Positions 25,367-34,728 are shown, numbered from the stretch's first letter. The stretch: 64,000 bases of DNA from Albibacterium sp035514885 (GCF_035514885.1 NZ_DATJCH010000012.1:795414-859413), one strand, 5' to 3'. The notes: a model not told the origin generated them from the letters alone. A program made the numbers and translations.

Positions 25367-26560
25367 ATGAGAAATATAAAAATTGGTCTATTAGGAAAGG
25401 TAATACTTGCAATCGCATTAGGAATCACAGCAGGAATAATTTTCCCAGATTGGATATCCAGAATATTTATAACTTTCAACAGCTTATTTAGTAATTTCTT
25501 AGGTTTTATAGTCCCTTTAATTATTTTAGGATTAATTGCGCCCGGCATCGCTGATTTAGGCAAAAGTGCAGGCAAACTCCTGATTATAACATCTGTATTG
25601 GCTTATGGATTTACGATTTTTACGGGCTTCTTTGCTTATTTCTCTTGCAATATCTTCTATCCTACCTTATTAGGATCCATTGATTCTATTCCTAAAATAG
25701 ATCATACAGCGAAAACTTTAGAAACTTACTTTACTCTTGAAATGCCGCCTTTATTCGATGTTATGAGTGCTCTTATTCTTTCCTTTACACTCGGATTAGG
25801 AATGGCTTTTATAAAAGGTGAGACACTTAAAAATGCAATGGGAGAGTTTAAGAATATCATCATGAACGTTATAAACCATGTAATTATTCCTATTTTACCT
25901 CTCTATATCTTTGGAATATTCTTAAACATTACAATTTCGGGGCAAATCGAAAGTATCTTAAGCGTTTTCATAAAAATCATCGTTTTAATTTTCATCCTTA
26001 CCGTAATCCTATTGCTTATTCAATTTAGCATTGCAGGTATTGTTGCTAAAGTAAATCCACTAAAAGCATTAAAGAATATGATGACTGCCTATCTGACAGC
26101 TTTAGGAACACAATCATCGGCCGCCACCATTCCAGTAACCTATCAGCAAACTTTAAAAAACGGAGTAGATGAGGATGTTGCCAGCTTTGTAATCCCACTT
26201 TGTGCAACCATTCATCTTTCAGGAAGTATGTTAAAAATAACAGCCTGCGCTATGGCAATTATGATGATGACCGGAATGCCTATTGTTCCAGAAGTCTTTA
26301 TAGGTTTTATATTTATGTTGGCAATAACCATGGTTGCTGCACCCGGAGTACCGGGAGGTGCTATTATGGCTGCACTGGGTGTGTTATCTTCAATTCTAGG
26401 TTTTAACGAAGAAGCACTAGGCTTAATGATTGCACTTTATATTGCAATGGACAGTTTTGGCACAGCCTGTAACGTAACAGGTGATGGCGCAATTGCTTTA
26501 ATTATAAATAAAATCTATAAGAAGGACGCACAACAACCTATAACAGTTTATTCTGAATAA
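25367..26560 (+). CDS. Dicarboxylate/amino acid:cation symporter (DAACS family)
   Basis: The 397-residue membrane protein has the glutamate-transporter fold. The first hairpin motif is GTQSSAATIPVTYQ, the second AAPGVPGGAIMAALG, and helix 8 carries DSFGTACNVTGDGAIA with the substrate-binding Asp and Asn residues. Substrates of the family are glutamate, aspartate, succinate, fumarate, serine or threonine, coupled to H+ or Na+. The exact one is unknown. The 3' end overlaps the convergent SRPBCC gene by 13 nt. Confidence 0.9.
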   Translation: MRNIKIGLLGKVILAIALGITAGIIFPDWISRIFITFNSLFSNFLGFIVPLIILGLIAPGIADLGKSAGKLLIITSVLAYGFTIFTGFFAYFSCNIFYPTLLGSIDSIPKIDHTAKTLETYFTLEMPPLFDVMSALILSFTLGLGMAFIKGETLKNAMGEFKNIIMNVINHVIIPILPLYIFGIFLNITISGQIESILSVFIKIIVLIFILTVILLLIQFSIAGIVAKVNPLKALKNMMTAYLTALGTQSSAATIPVTYQQTLKNGVDEDVASFVIPLCATIHLSGSMLKITACAMAIMMMTGMPIVPEVFIGFIFMLAITMVAAPGVPGGAIMAALGVLSSILGFNEEALGLMIALYIAMDSFGTACNVTGDGAIALIINKIYKKDAQQPITVYSE

Positions 26561-26928
26561 AAGTCTATTATAGAACCAAAATAATCAGAATTCCAGCCAT
26601 CTGTGATATTATCATAATCTTCATCAGGAATGTTGATATGACTTAATTCAACAGATGTTCCTTGTTTATGCGGATGCAATTTAATAGTAACTATTGACTC
26701 CTCATTCTCATCACCGAAATACCACTGTTGTATGATCTTTTTATTTTCCTCAAAAGCTATATTCTTCCCTACAATACTTTCATCCCAAAGAGAAAATTCA
26801 GTATTAGGTTCTGCGATCATGCTTGCCTTAGCTCCTGTCCAAAGCTCAATAGTTGGTTCAAGTGTTAAAGCTTTGTATACCTCTTCCGGACTCGCCGGAA
26901 CGATGTAATATTTCTTATAATCTTTCAT
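26548..26928 (-). CDS. SRPBCC (AHSA1-like) domain protein
   Basis: The 126-residue protein is a single START-like helix-grip domain. Motifs are VPASPEEVYKALTLEPTIE, then FSLWDESIVGKNIAFEENKK and a C-terminal helix (GWNSDYFGSIIDFY). Such domains bind hydrophobic ligands or, in AHSA1, stimulate Hsp90 ATPase. The bacterial members are mostly uncharacterised. It follows the pseudouridine synthase gene by 7 nt and is probably translated from the same message. It has no signal peptide. Confidence 0.8.
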   Translation of the reverse strand: MKDYKKYYIVPASPEEVYKALTLEPTIELWTGAKASMIAEPNTEFSLWDESIVGKNIAFEENKKIIQQWYFGDENEESIVTIKLHPHKQGTSVELSHINIPDEDYDNITDGWNSDYFGSIIDFYSE

Positions 26929-26935
26929 ATTATCC

Positions 26936-27616
26936 TTAATTCCATTTCATCAGTTTCATAACTCTTTTAAATTCATCTTGCACAGGTGCCGATATATAAA
27001 TATCTTCTTCAGTTATTGGATGTTTGAATCGTAAGGAAGATGCATGTAAAAGCATGGTCGTCATATCCCATTGTTCCTTAAAAAATCGATTCTGTTTATT
27101 ACAACCATGTTTGCGATCACCAATAATGGGATGGAATATATGTGCAAAATGTTTTCTTAACTGATGCATTCGCCCGGTTTTTGGCTTCGCTTCTATTAAC
27201 GAATATCTTGAAGTTGCATGCTTACCCAAAGGAATTTCTAATTCGGCTCGTTCTAAGGTTTTAAATTCAGTAAAAGCCTCCTGCATCATGCCATTCTCCT
27301 TTAAGAGTGGGTAATCAATCTCCATCTGATCAGGTGAGTAACCTCTAACAATAGCAAGGTATTTCTTCTCCACTTCTCCTTTCATAAACTTTTGATGCAT
27401 TGCTATTTCTACATCTTTTTCTAAAGCAAATAATAATACTCCGCTGGTTTTACGATCTAAGCGATGAACCGGACTAACGTATTTACCTATCTGTGCTTTT
27501 AAAAGCTGCAGTGCAAATTCTTTAGCATTTCTGGCAATAGAAGAACGATGTACCAATAAACCATGTGGTTTATTAATGGCAATTAAATACTCATCCTGAT
27601 AGACAATTTCTAACAT
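26936..27616 (-). CDS. truC: tRNA pseudouridine synthase TruC-like (RluA family)
   Basis: The start MLEIVYQDEYLIAINKPHGL and the catalytic motif HRLDRKTSG (Asp54) agree closely with E. coli TruC, and GRMHQLRKHFAHIFHPIIGD closes the active site. TruC isomerises U65 of certain tRNAs. The 226-residue length fits TruC rather than the longer RluC/RluD, which carry S4 domains. The gene is followed closely by the SRPBCC gene and preceded by a 55-bp perfect palindrome that separates it from DUF2911. The RluA family is certain; the exact tRNA target is inferred. Confidence 0.88.
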   Translation of the reverse strand: MLEIVYQDEYLIAINKPHGLLVHRSSIARNAKEFALQLLKAQIGKYVSPVHRLDRKTSGVLLFALEKDVEIAMHQKFMKGEVEKKYLAIVRGYSPDQMEIDYPLLKENGMMQEAFTEFKTLERAELEIPLGKHATSRYSLIEAKPKTGRMHQLRKHFAHIFHPIIGDRKHGCNKQNRFFKEQWDMTTMLLHASSLRFKHPITEEDIYISAPVQDEFKRVMKLMKWN

Positions 27617-27656
27617 TCAATACTTTTCTACGAAGATAGGGATTAAAGCCATTTCT

Positions 27657-27711
27657 ATAAACAAGAATCGCCGTGTTATTTATGATAAATAACACGGCGA
27701 TTCTTGTTTAT
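27657..27711 (-). terminator. 55-bp perfect palindrome, terminator of the DUF2911 gene
   Basis: Two 27-bp arms (27657-27683 and 27685-27711) are exactly complementary around one central base. It starts about 40 nt after the stop of the DUF2911 gene and precedes truC. Its perfection and length make it the strongest simple hairpin in the window, and it would work on both strands. Confidence 0.72.
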
Positions 27712-27750
27712 TCAGAACTCTAGCCATATAGTGACTAGTAATTTTGGTTA

Positions 27751-28290
27751 TTATTTAACCGAAACCGGTATTGTAAGGTTATCCCATGATAAAGAAAAAC
27801 CATTAGCATTAACTTCATAAACTAATCTTTCATGCATACTGCTACTTTTAACCGGCTTTACTGAAGCTGTAAGAACATCATTGCTTCTATCCAAATTCGC
27901 TTCACCTGTTCTAAGGATTCCCCATTGTCCTGTCTGAGAATTCAAAATAACTGTCCAGCTATTATTTTCGGTTGGAAGCATAAAAAGGCTGTATTTTCCT
28001 GCAGGAAGATTTTTACCTTCAACCTGAATTGCCTGAGTTGTTTCCAATATTGTAGCCTGATTGGCTCCAGCTCTCCACACTTTATCATAAGGAACTAAAC
28101 CACCCCATACTTCCCTACCTTTCACTGCAGGACTGCTATAAGTAATAGTTACAGTTGCATCACCAATTTTACCTGAAGCTGTAGCAGCAGGGCTTGCCGG
28201 AGGTTGATTGTTTTGAGCAAAAAGAAATGTTGTACTCATTAATAAGAACAACATGCTCATCAATGACTGTTTTAATGTGAAACTTTTCAT
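27751..28290 (-). CDS. DUF2911 family exported protein
   Basis: A signal peptide (SLMSMLFLLMSTTFLFAQ) is followed by a single DUF2911 domain with ITYSSPAVKGREVWGGLVPY, VWRAGANQATIL and LPAGKYSLFMLP. DUF2911 is frequent in Bacteroidota and is thought to be periplasmic. No function has been established. The gene is alone, with its own promoter and a strong palindromic terminator. At 179 residues the length is typical. Confidence 0.85.
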   Translation of the reverse strand: MKSFTLKQSLMSMLFLLMSTTFLFAQNNQPPASPAATASGKIGDATVTITYSSPAVKGREVWGGLVPYDKVWRAGANQATILETTQAIQVEGKNLPAGKYSLFMLPTENNSWTVILNSQTGQWGILRTGEANLDRSNDVLTASVKPVKSSSMHERLVYEVNANGFSLSWDNLTIPVSVK

Positions 28291-28358
28291 TTTTTAGAAT
28301 TTAATGTTAATAAGATGGTTAATTTTATTCTTTTCTATTTATAGCTTTCAAGCTATCT

Positions 28359-28366
28359 CAAAAATA
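28359..28366 (-). promoter_or_regulatory. Promoter -7 box for the DUF2911 gene
   Basis: The minus strand reads TATTTTTG (TAnnTTTG), giving a leader of about 60 nt. The leader contains a small ATAGCTT/AAGCTAT hairpin. No -33 TTG is seen. Confidence 0.38.
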
Positions 28367-28451
28367 GTTATAAAGATGCTTAAAAACCATTTATTTCAAC
28401 ATACCATATTTAAATGTTACAGAAGAAAAGATTGTGTAAGAAAAGTTTTAA

Positions 28452-29666
28452 TTAATATTCTAAATAATTCAGATCCCTATTAAAGCTTTCTTTGAGCTTA
28501 CTCAATGCAAAAATCGCAATGAATGTCAATAAAAATATCATAATATACCCAGAAGTTATAATTCCATACCGTGATACAAAAACTTCAAACAGGAATGTAC
28601 TTGGAATTAAAGCTCCACGCACAAAATTAGGAGCTGTAGTAGCAACAGTAGCCCGCAGATTAATACCAAATTGTTCGGAAGCAATTGTCACAAAGGTAGC
28701 CCAATAGCCTACCGCTAAGCCCATAAAGAAAGCAATCCAATGAAACTGCTGTTCAGTTAATCCTTTACTACTTAAAAACCAAACCGATGTAGCAATAATT
28801 CCTAATTGAAAAATAAAAACCACCAACCTCCTCGATTTCGTTATTTGAGCTAACAAACCAGCAAATATATCACCCAAAGAAATACCAATATAAGTAAACA
28901 TTATACCTTTACCTGCACTCAGCATATCTGTCGCACCCAACGCTTTACCAAATTCTGGAGCTTGGGTTACAAAGATCCCTACCACAAACCAAATAGGCAA
29001 ACCTATAAGCAAACAATACAAGTATCTTAAGAAACGTTCTCTGGAATTAAAAAGCATACTAAGCTTTCCTTTTTCTACCTTCTTATCGACAGTATTATTG
29101 TATAATCCGGACTCAAAGGTGCCTACTCGGAGGATAAGCAATATTAGACCAATCCCTCCTCCCACAAAATAGGCATTTCGCCAGCTAAAGTATTCAGCAA
29201 CATAAAATGCCAAGATTGCTCCTAAAACTCCTACTCCAGCTATAATCATTGTCCCGTAACCACGTTTATCTTTATGCATACTCTCGCTGACCAAGGTAAT
29301 ACCTGCACCTAACTCCCCTGCTAAACCTACGCCGGCAATAAATCTAATAATGGCATAACTATGAATTTCATTAACAAAGCCATTAGCGATATTTGCTAAT
29401 GAGTATAATAGAATAGATCCAAAAAGAACTTTTACACGCCCGAATTTATCACCGATAACACCCCATAAAACTCCACCTAAAAGCAAGCCTCCCATCTGCA
29501 TATTAAGTACATATTCACCGTACTTGCGCATAGAGGCTTCAGGAATACCTATATCATGGAAACTCTGAATTCGAACAATAGAAAAAATAACAAGGTCGTA
29601 GATGTCGACAAAATAGCCTAAAGAAGCTACGATAATTAAAAAGACAACTCCCTTATTATTTTCCAT
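28452..29666 (-). CDS. MFS transporter, metabolite:H+ symporter-like
   Basis: The 404-residue protein has 12 predicted helices. MFS signature motifs include WGVIGDKFGRVKVLFGS between helices 2 and 3 and GELGAGITLVSESMHKDKRG after helix 4, which recalls the sugar/metabolite:H+ symporter branch. The substrate is unknown. It is translated 6 nt after the ClC gene and probably shares its promoter, which may hint at an anion-linked function. Confidence 0.82.
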   Translation of the reverse strand: MENNKGVVFLIIVASLGYFVDIYDLVIFSIVRIQSFHDIGIPEASMRKYGEYVLNMQMGGLLLGGVLWGVIGDKFGRVKVLFGSILLYSLANIANGFVNEIHSYAIIRFIAGVGLAGELGAGITLVSESMHKDKRGYGTMIIAGVGVLGAILAFYVAEYFSWRNAYFVGGGIGLILLILRVGTFESGLYNNTVDKKVEKGKLSMLFNSRERFLRYLYCLLIGLPIWFVVGIFVTQAPEFGKALGATDMLSAGKGIMFTYIGISLGDIFAGLLAQITKSRRLVVFIFQLGIIATSVWFLSSKGLTEQQFHWIAFFMGLAVGYWATFVTIASEQFGINLRATVATTAPNFVRGALIPSTFLFEVFVSRYGIITSGYIMIFLLTFIAIFALSKLKESFNRDLNYLEY

Positions 29667-29672
29667 AGGACT

Positions 29673-31538
29673 TTACCTCTTAAACCCCTTTTTACTTTTC
29701 ACCAACATTTTATAACCACTTCTTTTCAGACTGATAGGACGTTGAAGTTGTTGATCTGCATAGCGAGCTTTACGATAAGCTGCAAATACCAAAGTAGGAG
29801 TCAGCAAACCTATTGATTTTGTTTTATTATCCCGGTTAACCACAGGAATCAAGTCAGTACGATAGCGATCCATCATTTCAACTGCAAAACTTAATTGGCT
29901 CTCAGGATAAATATAAATAATCTTTTTATCAATCAACGCTTCAATACTGGCACTTTCATCCAATTCATTTTCTCTTAAATCCTTCAATTTTAAAGTACCC
30001 GCCAGCTTTCCTTCATTATCTTTTACAATCAATACATGTCGATCAGGGCGCTTTAAAGCAACCCATTTCTTAACATCAGCAATACTTTGATTCAGCGATA
30101 TCTGAGGATCCATATATTCCATAACTTCTCCTACATGCATCTGTTGCAAAACATCAGGTTCATAAGCATCGGGAGTTAATATACCTCTTCGTTGAATCTT
30201 TTCTGTCATGATTGTTCCTTTCATTAAGAAGAAAGACACAAAATAAGCTGAAGTACAAGCTCCTAATAAAGGAAGCAAACCATGTGGCTGCATGGTAACT
30301 TCAAAAGCAAAAACAATGGATGTTAACAATGCACGGGCAGAGCCGGCAAACATACTTGCCATACCTATTAAGGCACAGGTCGGTAAATTGATATCACTCT
30401 CCGGAAAGATATAAAGAATGACCATTCCTAAAGCTAATCCTATAGCACCACCTATCGTAAATAAAGGAGCCAAAGTACCGCCGGAAGTACCACTACCTAA
30501 GGAAATAGACCAAGAAATAAATTTCAATACCCCTAGTCCAAATATCATTTGCACAGGCAGGTTTCCGGTTAGTAAGTCAGAAATATTAGAATATCCTACA
30601 CCCATGGTATATGGTGCGAAATAACCTACAACACCAATAGCTATGGCACCAATCGCAGGCCACCACATCCAATGAATGGGAAGTTTTTCAAACCAGTCTT
30701 CAATTAAATAGATACTCTTAGAAATAAGAGCTGCCAGTACTCCGATAATCCCTCCCAAAGTTACATACCACATTAAAGCTTGGTATGTTGGTGGAGGAAT
30801 ATCAGGCATTCCAAACATCGGTTCTTGTCCGAACATTAACAAATGCATGGCCGCACCTGTAGCACAAGCCAATGCAACCGGAATAATAGACCGCGGTGAA
30901 AATTCAAATAGCAATAGTTCAACAGCCAACAAAACTGCAGCTACCGGTGTCCCAAAGATTGCTGCCATACCAGCAGTAGCACCAGCTGTAAGCATAATTT
31001 TACGCTCATTTGGCGTAATCTTCATGATTTGCCCGGCAAAAGAACCTAAAGCTCCACCGGTGGAGATAATTGGGCCTTCAGAACCAAATGGTCCACCCGA
31101 TCCAATGGAAATAGCAGCAGACAAGGGCTTCAAAATAGTTATAATAGGTTTAATCTTACTCTCATTGGTCAATACCTGTTCCATAGCTTCAGGAATTCCA
31201 TGACCGCGAATTGCCGTAGATCCCAATCTAGCCATGACACCAACAATCAATCCACCAATAACCGGAATTGCAATAACCCACAATCCCAAAGTATTACCCG
31301 CTGGAGTGGTTTCTTCGAATGAGAAATTCCCATAGAAAAACAGGTTAGTGATCAAATGAATCAACTCTACAAGCAATTTCGCAATGAAGCCAATGATAAT
31401 AGCATTAAATATTGCCTGTACACTTAAATAAAGAACCCTTTTAGAAACTGAAGGTGGTGTATCAATAAACTCTTTATCATTAAAGCTTAGAGAAGGAGCT
31501 ATTGGGATGGGCTCCCTCGTGCCTTTACTTTTCTGCAT
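29673..31538 (-). CDS. ClC chloride channel/antiporter with C-terminal CBS pair
   Basis: The 621-residue protein has the ClC membrane domain with GSGGP (146-150) and FGSEGP, where Glu154 is the gating glutamate. The later selectivity segment SGTSGGTLAPLF and the C-terminal helices follow. Residues from about 465 form two CBS domains (VGEVMEYMDPQISLNQS; then KKIIYIYPESQLSFAVEMM), which often bind adenine nucleotides and tune gating. The gating Glu fits either a 2Cl-/H+ exchanger or a channel. It is the first gene of a two-gene unit with an MFS transporter. Confidence 0.92.
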   Translation of the reverse strand: MQKSKGTREPIPIAPSLSFNDKEFIDTPPSVSKRVLYLSVQAIFNAIIIGFIAKLLVELIHLITNLFFYGNFSFEETTPAGNTLGLWVIAIPVIGGLIVGVMARLGSTAIRGHGIPEAMEQVLTNESKIKPIITILKPLSAAISIGSGGPFGSEGPIISTGGALGSFAGQIMKITPNERKIMLTAGATAGMAAIFGTPVAAVLLAVELLLFEFSPRSIIPVALACATGAAMHLLMFGQEPMFGMPDIPPPTYQALMWYVTLGGIIGVLAALISKSIYLIEDWFEKLPIHWMWWPAIGAIAIGVVGYFAPYTMGVGYSNISDLLTGNLPVQMIFGLGVLKFISWSISLGSGTSGGTLAPLFTIGGAIGLALGMVILYIFPESDINLPTCALIGMASMFAGSARALLTSIVFAFEVTMQPHGLLPLLGACTSAYFVSFFLMKGTIMTEKIQRRGILTPDAYEPDVLQQMHVGEVMEYMDPQISLNQSIADVKKWVALKRPDRHVLIVKDNEGKLAGTLKLKDLRENELDESASIEALIDKKIIYIYPESQLSFAVEMMDRYRTDLIPVVNRDNKTKSIGLLTPTLVFAAYRKARYADQQLQRPISLKRSGYKMLVKSKKGFKR

Positions 31539-31554
31539 TTAATTATATTTTCGA

Positions 31555-31586
31555 CAAAAGTATTGTCTTCGCATTAAAAAACACAA
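31555..31586 (-). promoter_or_regulatory. Promoter for the ClC-MFS unit
   Basis: The minus strand has TACTTTTG at 31555-31562 and TTG at 31584-31586, 21 nt apart. Transcription would begin about 10 nt before the ClC ATG. Confidence 0.5.
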
Positions 31587-31599
31587 TAAAATAGCATAA

Positions 31600-31620
31600 A
31601 AATAACAAAAACAGTTATTT
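31600..31620 (-). terminator. Weak AT-rich hairpin after the cbb3/DUF488 operon
   Basis: Seven-bp arms AAATAAC/GTTATTT surround a 7-nt loop just past the DUF488 stop, with T-rich sequence after it on the minus strand. It is a weak candidate. Confidence 0.35.
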
Positions 31621-31628
31621 ATTTTGAA

Positions 31629-32150
31629 CTAAGAATAAAATAGCTTGCCATTTTTAATCGTTGCAGGAGAAGTATAAGGATGTTCTTCAACTTTAGTCAG
31701 TGATAAAATGTGCAACACCTTCCATCCATCCAACTTAAGAGCATCTGAAACCATACTTCGATGGCACCGCCACCAAACGGCTTCAGAGCACATAATACAA
31801 GTATTCTGATTTTTACTGGTTTCTTCTAACTGATTTAACGCCACTCGAAACTCTTCAGTTTCCATATAATCGGCATATCCTTGAAAAGAAGAATTGCGCC
31901 AAGCTGTATTCTTAGAATCTTTATGGACTTTCCTTCTTCCACCCAAAGCGAGCATGTGAAGATACTTAATACCATTAGCTGGCAATTCAACCTCCAGATT
32001 TTCTTTATTAAATTGTGGAAATTTTCGTGAGCCGGGGAGACTCCTTACATCTACTAATAATTCAATCGAATTATGTTTAAGCAATTCTAAAAACTCAGAG
32101 AAGCTACGGGTTGAATGACCTATTGTCCATATTGCAACGCTTTCTTCCAT
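31629..32150 (-). CDS. DUF488 family protein
   Basis: The 173-residue protein has the DUF488 hallmarks IWTIGHSTRSFSEFLELL, LLVDVRSLPGSRKFPQFN and CSEAVWWRCHRSMVSDAL. The conserved CxE and RCHR residues suggest a catalytic or ligand-binding pocket, but the function is unknown. It is the last gene of the cbb3 oxidase operon, 4 nt after the DUF2249 gene. DUF488 also occurs in unrelated contexts, so its role in respiration is not certain. Confidence 0.85.
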   Translation of the reverse strand: MEESVAIWTIGHSTRSFSEFLELLKHNSIELLVDVRSLPGSRKFPQFNKENLEVELPANGIKYLHMLALGGRRKVHKDSKNTAWRNSSFQGYADYMETEEFRVALNQLEETSKNQNTCIMCSEAVWWRCHRSMVSDALKLDGWKVLHILSLTKVEEHPYTSPATIKNGKLFYS

Positions 32151-32154
32151 TCCA

Positions 32155-32991
32155 TTATCTTATTTTATAGATCAGTAATTTAACATCTATTTCAGATAAG
32201 GTAAGAATATTTACACAATAATTTTCACCGGCTATTTCTTCTAACAAATACAATGGAACCCGTTTATGATTTACATACAAAGCCTCATCATCACCTAATT
32301 CAGGTAATATCTGTAAGATAGTTTGCATAGGACCCGGCATCTCTAAAGCACGAACATCGATCTCTCGGATATTGGCTTTTGTAAATCGATCGTATTCTAA
32401 CTGAAAGGATGCCTGATCAAGCATCCGGATATTATCATTTTTATCAGGCTTAACAGCCTTCTTAACTTCTTTACCAGCAGGAACCTTATAAAAGTAAGTA
32501 TGGAACTCCTGGGCACCAATCGTTTTTGTAAAGCTTTTTACACCTTCTTTTTCTAGCAGACGAACCAGTGGAACCGGAACAAAGCTATTTACGATGCAAA
32601 GTGCATTGCCAACTGTAACACGTTTAAATCGTTGCACAATTTGTTTTAATGGGTCTTGACCACCCGACAGGATTTCTCTTACGTCAAATATTTCAATACT
32701 ATCTTCAGAAAGAGTTTTTAACCAATCAGGCAGTTCTTCATCCGAAGAATCCTCCTTCTTAGAATCCACCAAAAATCTAAACCCTAATGGCTTTAATACC
32801 CTTTCAAAATCTTGAATAGAGCAGCCACCCATTTTCGCAGCTTCAGCAATGGTTACCCGCGAAGCCATTAATTTTCTTAAAATTGGATTCTTAAGTTTTT
32901 CAAGAGGTTTAGCCAAAGAGGCAATTGCATCAATGCTATCCTTGTTCTCTTTTAACAAATCAGATATGCGGGTATTTTCTGATATATCCAT
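32155..32991 (-). CDS. DUF1858/DUF2249 domain protein of the oxidase operon
   Basis: The N-terminal 75 residues (ISDLLKENKDSIDAIASL to MGGCSIQDFERVL) resemble DUF1858. Two DUF2249-like modules follow: FDVREILSGGQDPLKQIV with LVRLLEKEGVKSF, and IDVRALEMPGPMQTIL with VPLYLLEEIAGENY. DUF2249 proteins accompany NO reductases, denitrification and cbb3 oxidase genes in many bacteria. They are thought to act in redox or NO sensing, or in complex assembly; this is an association, not proven. The gene is 12 nt downstream of the small Ig-like membrane protein. It is cytoplasmic, without membrane segments. Confidence 0.75.
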   Translation of the reverse strand: MDISENTRISDLLKENKDSIDAIASLAKPLEKLKNPILRKLMASRVTIAEAAKMGGCSIQDFERVLKPLGFRFLVDSKKEDSSDEELPDWLKTLSEDSIEIFDVREILSGGQDPLKQIVQRFKRVTVGNALCIVNSFVPVPLVRLLEKEGVKSFTKTIGAQEFHTYFYKVPAGKEVKKAVKPDKNDNIRMLDQASFQLEYDRFTKANIREIDVRALEMPGPMQTILQILPELGDDEALYVNHKRVPLYLLEEIAGENYCVNILTLSEIDVKLLIYKIR

Positions 32992-33003
32992 GATTTCTAC
33001 TTA

Positions 33004-33414
33004 TTAATTGGGAACTACATTTATATAGGTAAATAAATAATAGAGTGCCCAACCTACAAAGCCAATTAATAATATCCAAACCCAATAAGGAATACTTTGT
33101 GGAGTTTCACTTCCCTCAATATAAAATTGGCTTGAATTACCTTTTCCATACGCATTAATCATTAAAGGAATTACACCATCAACAACTGCATCATTGCGTA
33201 AACCTTCAATGCTTATAGCCGGTCCATTACGAACTTCAAATGGAACAATACGAACACCCTCTTTACCATTCGGGTCTTTACTTACTATCCTTAGTGTATG
33301 TTTTCCATCGACTAGTTTTGTAGTATCCAATTCAAACTTTACTGGCGCCTGAAAAGATGCTATTGGAGTTGATTCATCGTCAATGAAAAGCAAAATACTG
33401 CTTTTTGTTTTCAT
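33004..33414 (-). CDS. Small membrane-anchored protein of the oxidase operon, unrecognised
   Basis: I do not recognise a named family. Of 136 residues, the first 100 are beta-rich with an Ig/cadherin-like pattern (VDGKHTLRIVSKDPNGKEG, AVVDGVIPLMINAYG). One membrane helix follows (YWVWILLIGFVGWALYYLF), and only a short tail. With no signal peptide, the orientation is uncertain; the C-terminal helix would act as a tail anchor. It sits between the CxxC mini-protein and the DUF2249 gene with 12-14 nt gaps, so a part in the oxidase complex or its assembly is likely. Confidence 0.7.
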   Translation of the reverse strand: MKTKSSILLFIDDESTPIASFQAPVKFELDTTKLVDGKHTLRIVSKDPNGKEGVRIVPFEVRNGPAISIEGLRNDAVVDGVIPLMINAYGKGNSSQFYIEGSETPQSIPYWVWILLIGFVGWALYYLFTYINVVPN

Positions 33415-33428
33415 TCTTAAAGTAATAT

Positions 33429-33689
33429 TTAATCGTTACTTAATATAAAACGTTTAATATGTGATTTTGATTTCTCTCCTGGTTTTACTAGAAATTTAAT
33501 AGAGAAAAACAAAGTCAAAACCACGATAATGGCTATAACCCAAACAATCACCATATCCCAGTTACTCTCAGGTCCACTTCCATGAGAAATACCCTTTAAG
33601 AGTGCTGGCTGCTGTTTCTCGCAGGCCGGACAGGCAAAGCCACCCAAAGCAACTAATAAAAGCGGTAATAAAATCGCTATCTTTTTCAT
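33429..33689 (-). CDS. Small CxxC membrane protein of the oxidase operon
   Basis: This 86-residue protein has a signal peptide (KKIAILLPLLLVALGGFA), then a CPAC motif at the mature N-terminus, a short periplasmic stretch and one membrane helix (MVIVWVIAIIVVLTLFFSI) before a basic tail. Its place just after the CcoO/cytochrome c gene and its size recall accessory small subunits such as CcoQ, but there is no real sequence match. The CPAC motif could bind copper or haem or act in disulfide exchange. I infer an assembly or accessory role. Confidence 0.68.
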   Translation of the reverse strand: MKKIAILLPLLLVALGGFACPACEKQQPALLKGISHGSGPESNWDMVIVWVIAIIVVLTLFFSIKFLVKPGEKSKSHIKRFILSND

Positions 33690-33705
33690 TTCACTCTCTA
33701 TTTAC

Positions 33706-34728
33706 CTATTTCTTCACCTTATCAATTACCTTCTGTATCTCATCCACAGTTACAGTTTTTGCATCATTTCCCCAACTTGTTTTCTCATGATTCATGATAG
33801 CTGTAATCTCTTCTGCTGTTAAATTAGCCATGGTTCCAACATTAGGCATGGGACCATATCCCTCATTAGCACGAGCATTATAACCGTTCATAATAATATC
33901 TACAAATATTTCAGGGTTTTCATCTAACACAATCTTACTTCCTGCAAGTGAAGGAAATGCTCCAGGCAATCCTTTTCCATTCTGTTGATGACAAGCTTGA
34001 CAATTTGTAGCATATAATGCAACACCATCAGCAGCTATAACTTCCGGCGTTTCCCCTCCTCCGGCACTGCTAGCAACTGCAGCACTTTTAGCATTTCGTT
34101 TGTATAAAAACTCTGGGAAATTGTCACCAGTTGGCATTTCTGTTTGCTTTAAAGATTGTAAATAAGCTATCAAATTAAGAGCATCCTCTGTTGCTACAAC
34201 CTTTTTGGTTTTATCCTTTAAAAACTCTTCCGGCACTGCGACAACCACATCGTCCATTGTTGGATTTTCTTTTAAGATAAATAACCAAGGATAAGCTGGC
34301 ATGATAGACTCACTCACTACCGTTCTTGGATTATAAAGATGAACCAAATTCCAATCCTGGCTAGGTTGGCGGTTTCCTATATTGATTAAATCCGGGCCTG
34401 TACGCTCAGTACCCATTAATGTAGCTGTATTACGCCAAATATCCTGTCTTTTAATATCTGCATAGTCTGCTGACACACTTGGTCTTGAGCCAAACATCTT
34501 ATCCATATCGATATTTCTGACCTGTTGCGTATGACAAGCCACACAACCATTCGCGATATAAAGAGCTTTCCCTTTTTGAGCAGCCTCACTTAAAGGTACT
34601 GCATTCGGCAAAGGAGCATTATCTTTCTGATTATTCAATGCAGGCATAATAGCCACAAAGAATGTTAAAATCAGAAACAATGCAGCCGTTGTAATAAAGA
34701 GACTTTTATGATTATTAAAGAATTCCAT
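33706..34728 (-). CDS. cbb3 oxidase subunit: CcoO fused to a single-haem cytochrome c
   Basis: One N-terminal membrane helix (SLFITTAALFLILTFFVAIMP) anchors a CcoO-like domain with haem motif CVACH (Cys62, Cys65, His66) and YIANGCVACHTQQVRNID. A linker follows, then a second class-I cytochrome c domain with CQACH (Cys243, Cys246, His247) and NGKGLPGAFPSLAGS. Standard cbb3 enzymes have separate CcoO (one haem) and CcoP (two haems). Here one chain carries two haems, replacing both. It delivers electrons to subunit I, encoded 6 nt upstream. Confidence 0.9.
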   Translation of the reverse strand: MEFFNNHKSLFITTAALFLILTFFVAIMPALNNQKDNAPLPNAVPLSEAAQKGKALYIANGCVACHTQQVRNIDMDKMFGSRPSVSADYADIKRQDIWRNTATLMGTERTGPDLINIGNRQPSQDWNLVHLYNPRTVVSESIMPAYPWLFILKENPTMDDVVVAVPEEFLKDKTKKVVATEDALNLIAYLQSLKQTEMPTGDNFPEFLYKRNAKSAAVASSAGGGETPEVIAADGVALYATNCQACHQQNGKGLPGAFPSLAGSKIVLDENPEIFVDIIMNGYNARANEGYGPMPNVGTMANLTAEEITAIMNHEKTSWGNDAKTVTVDEIQKVIDKVKK

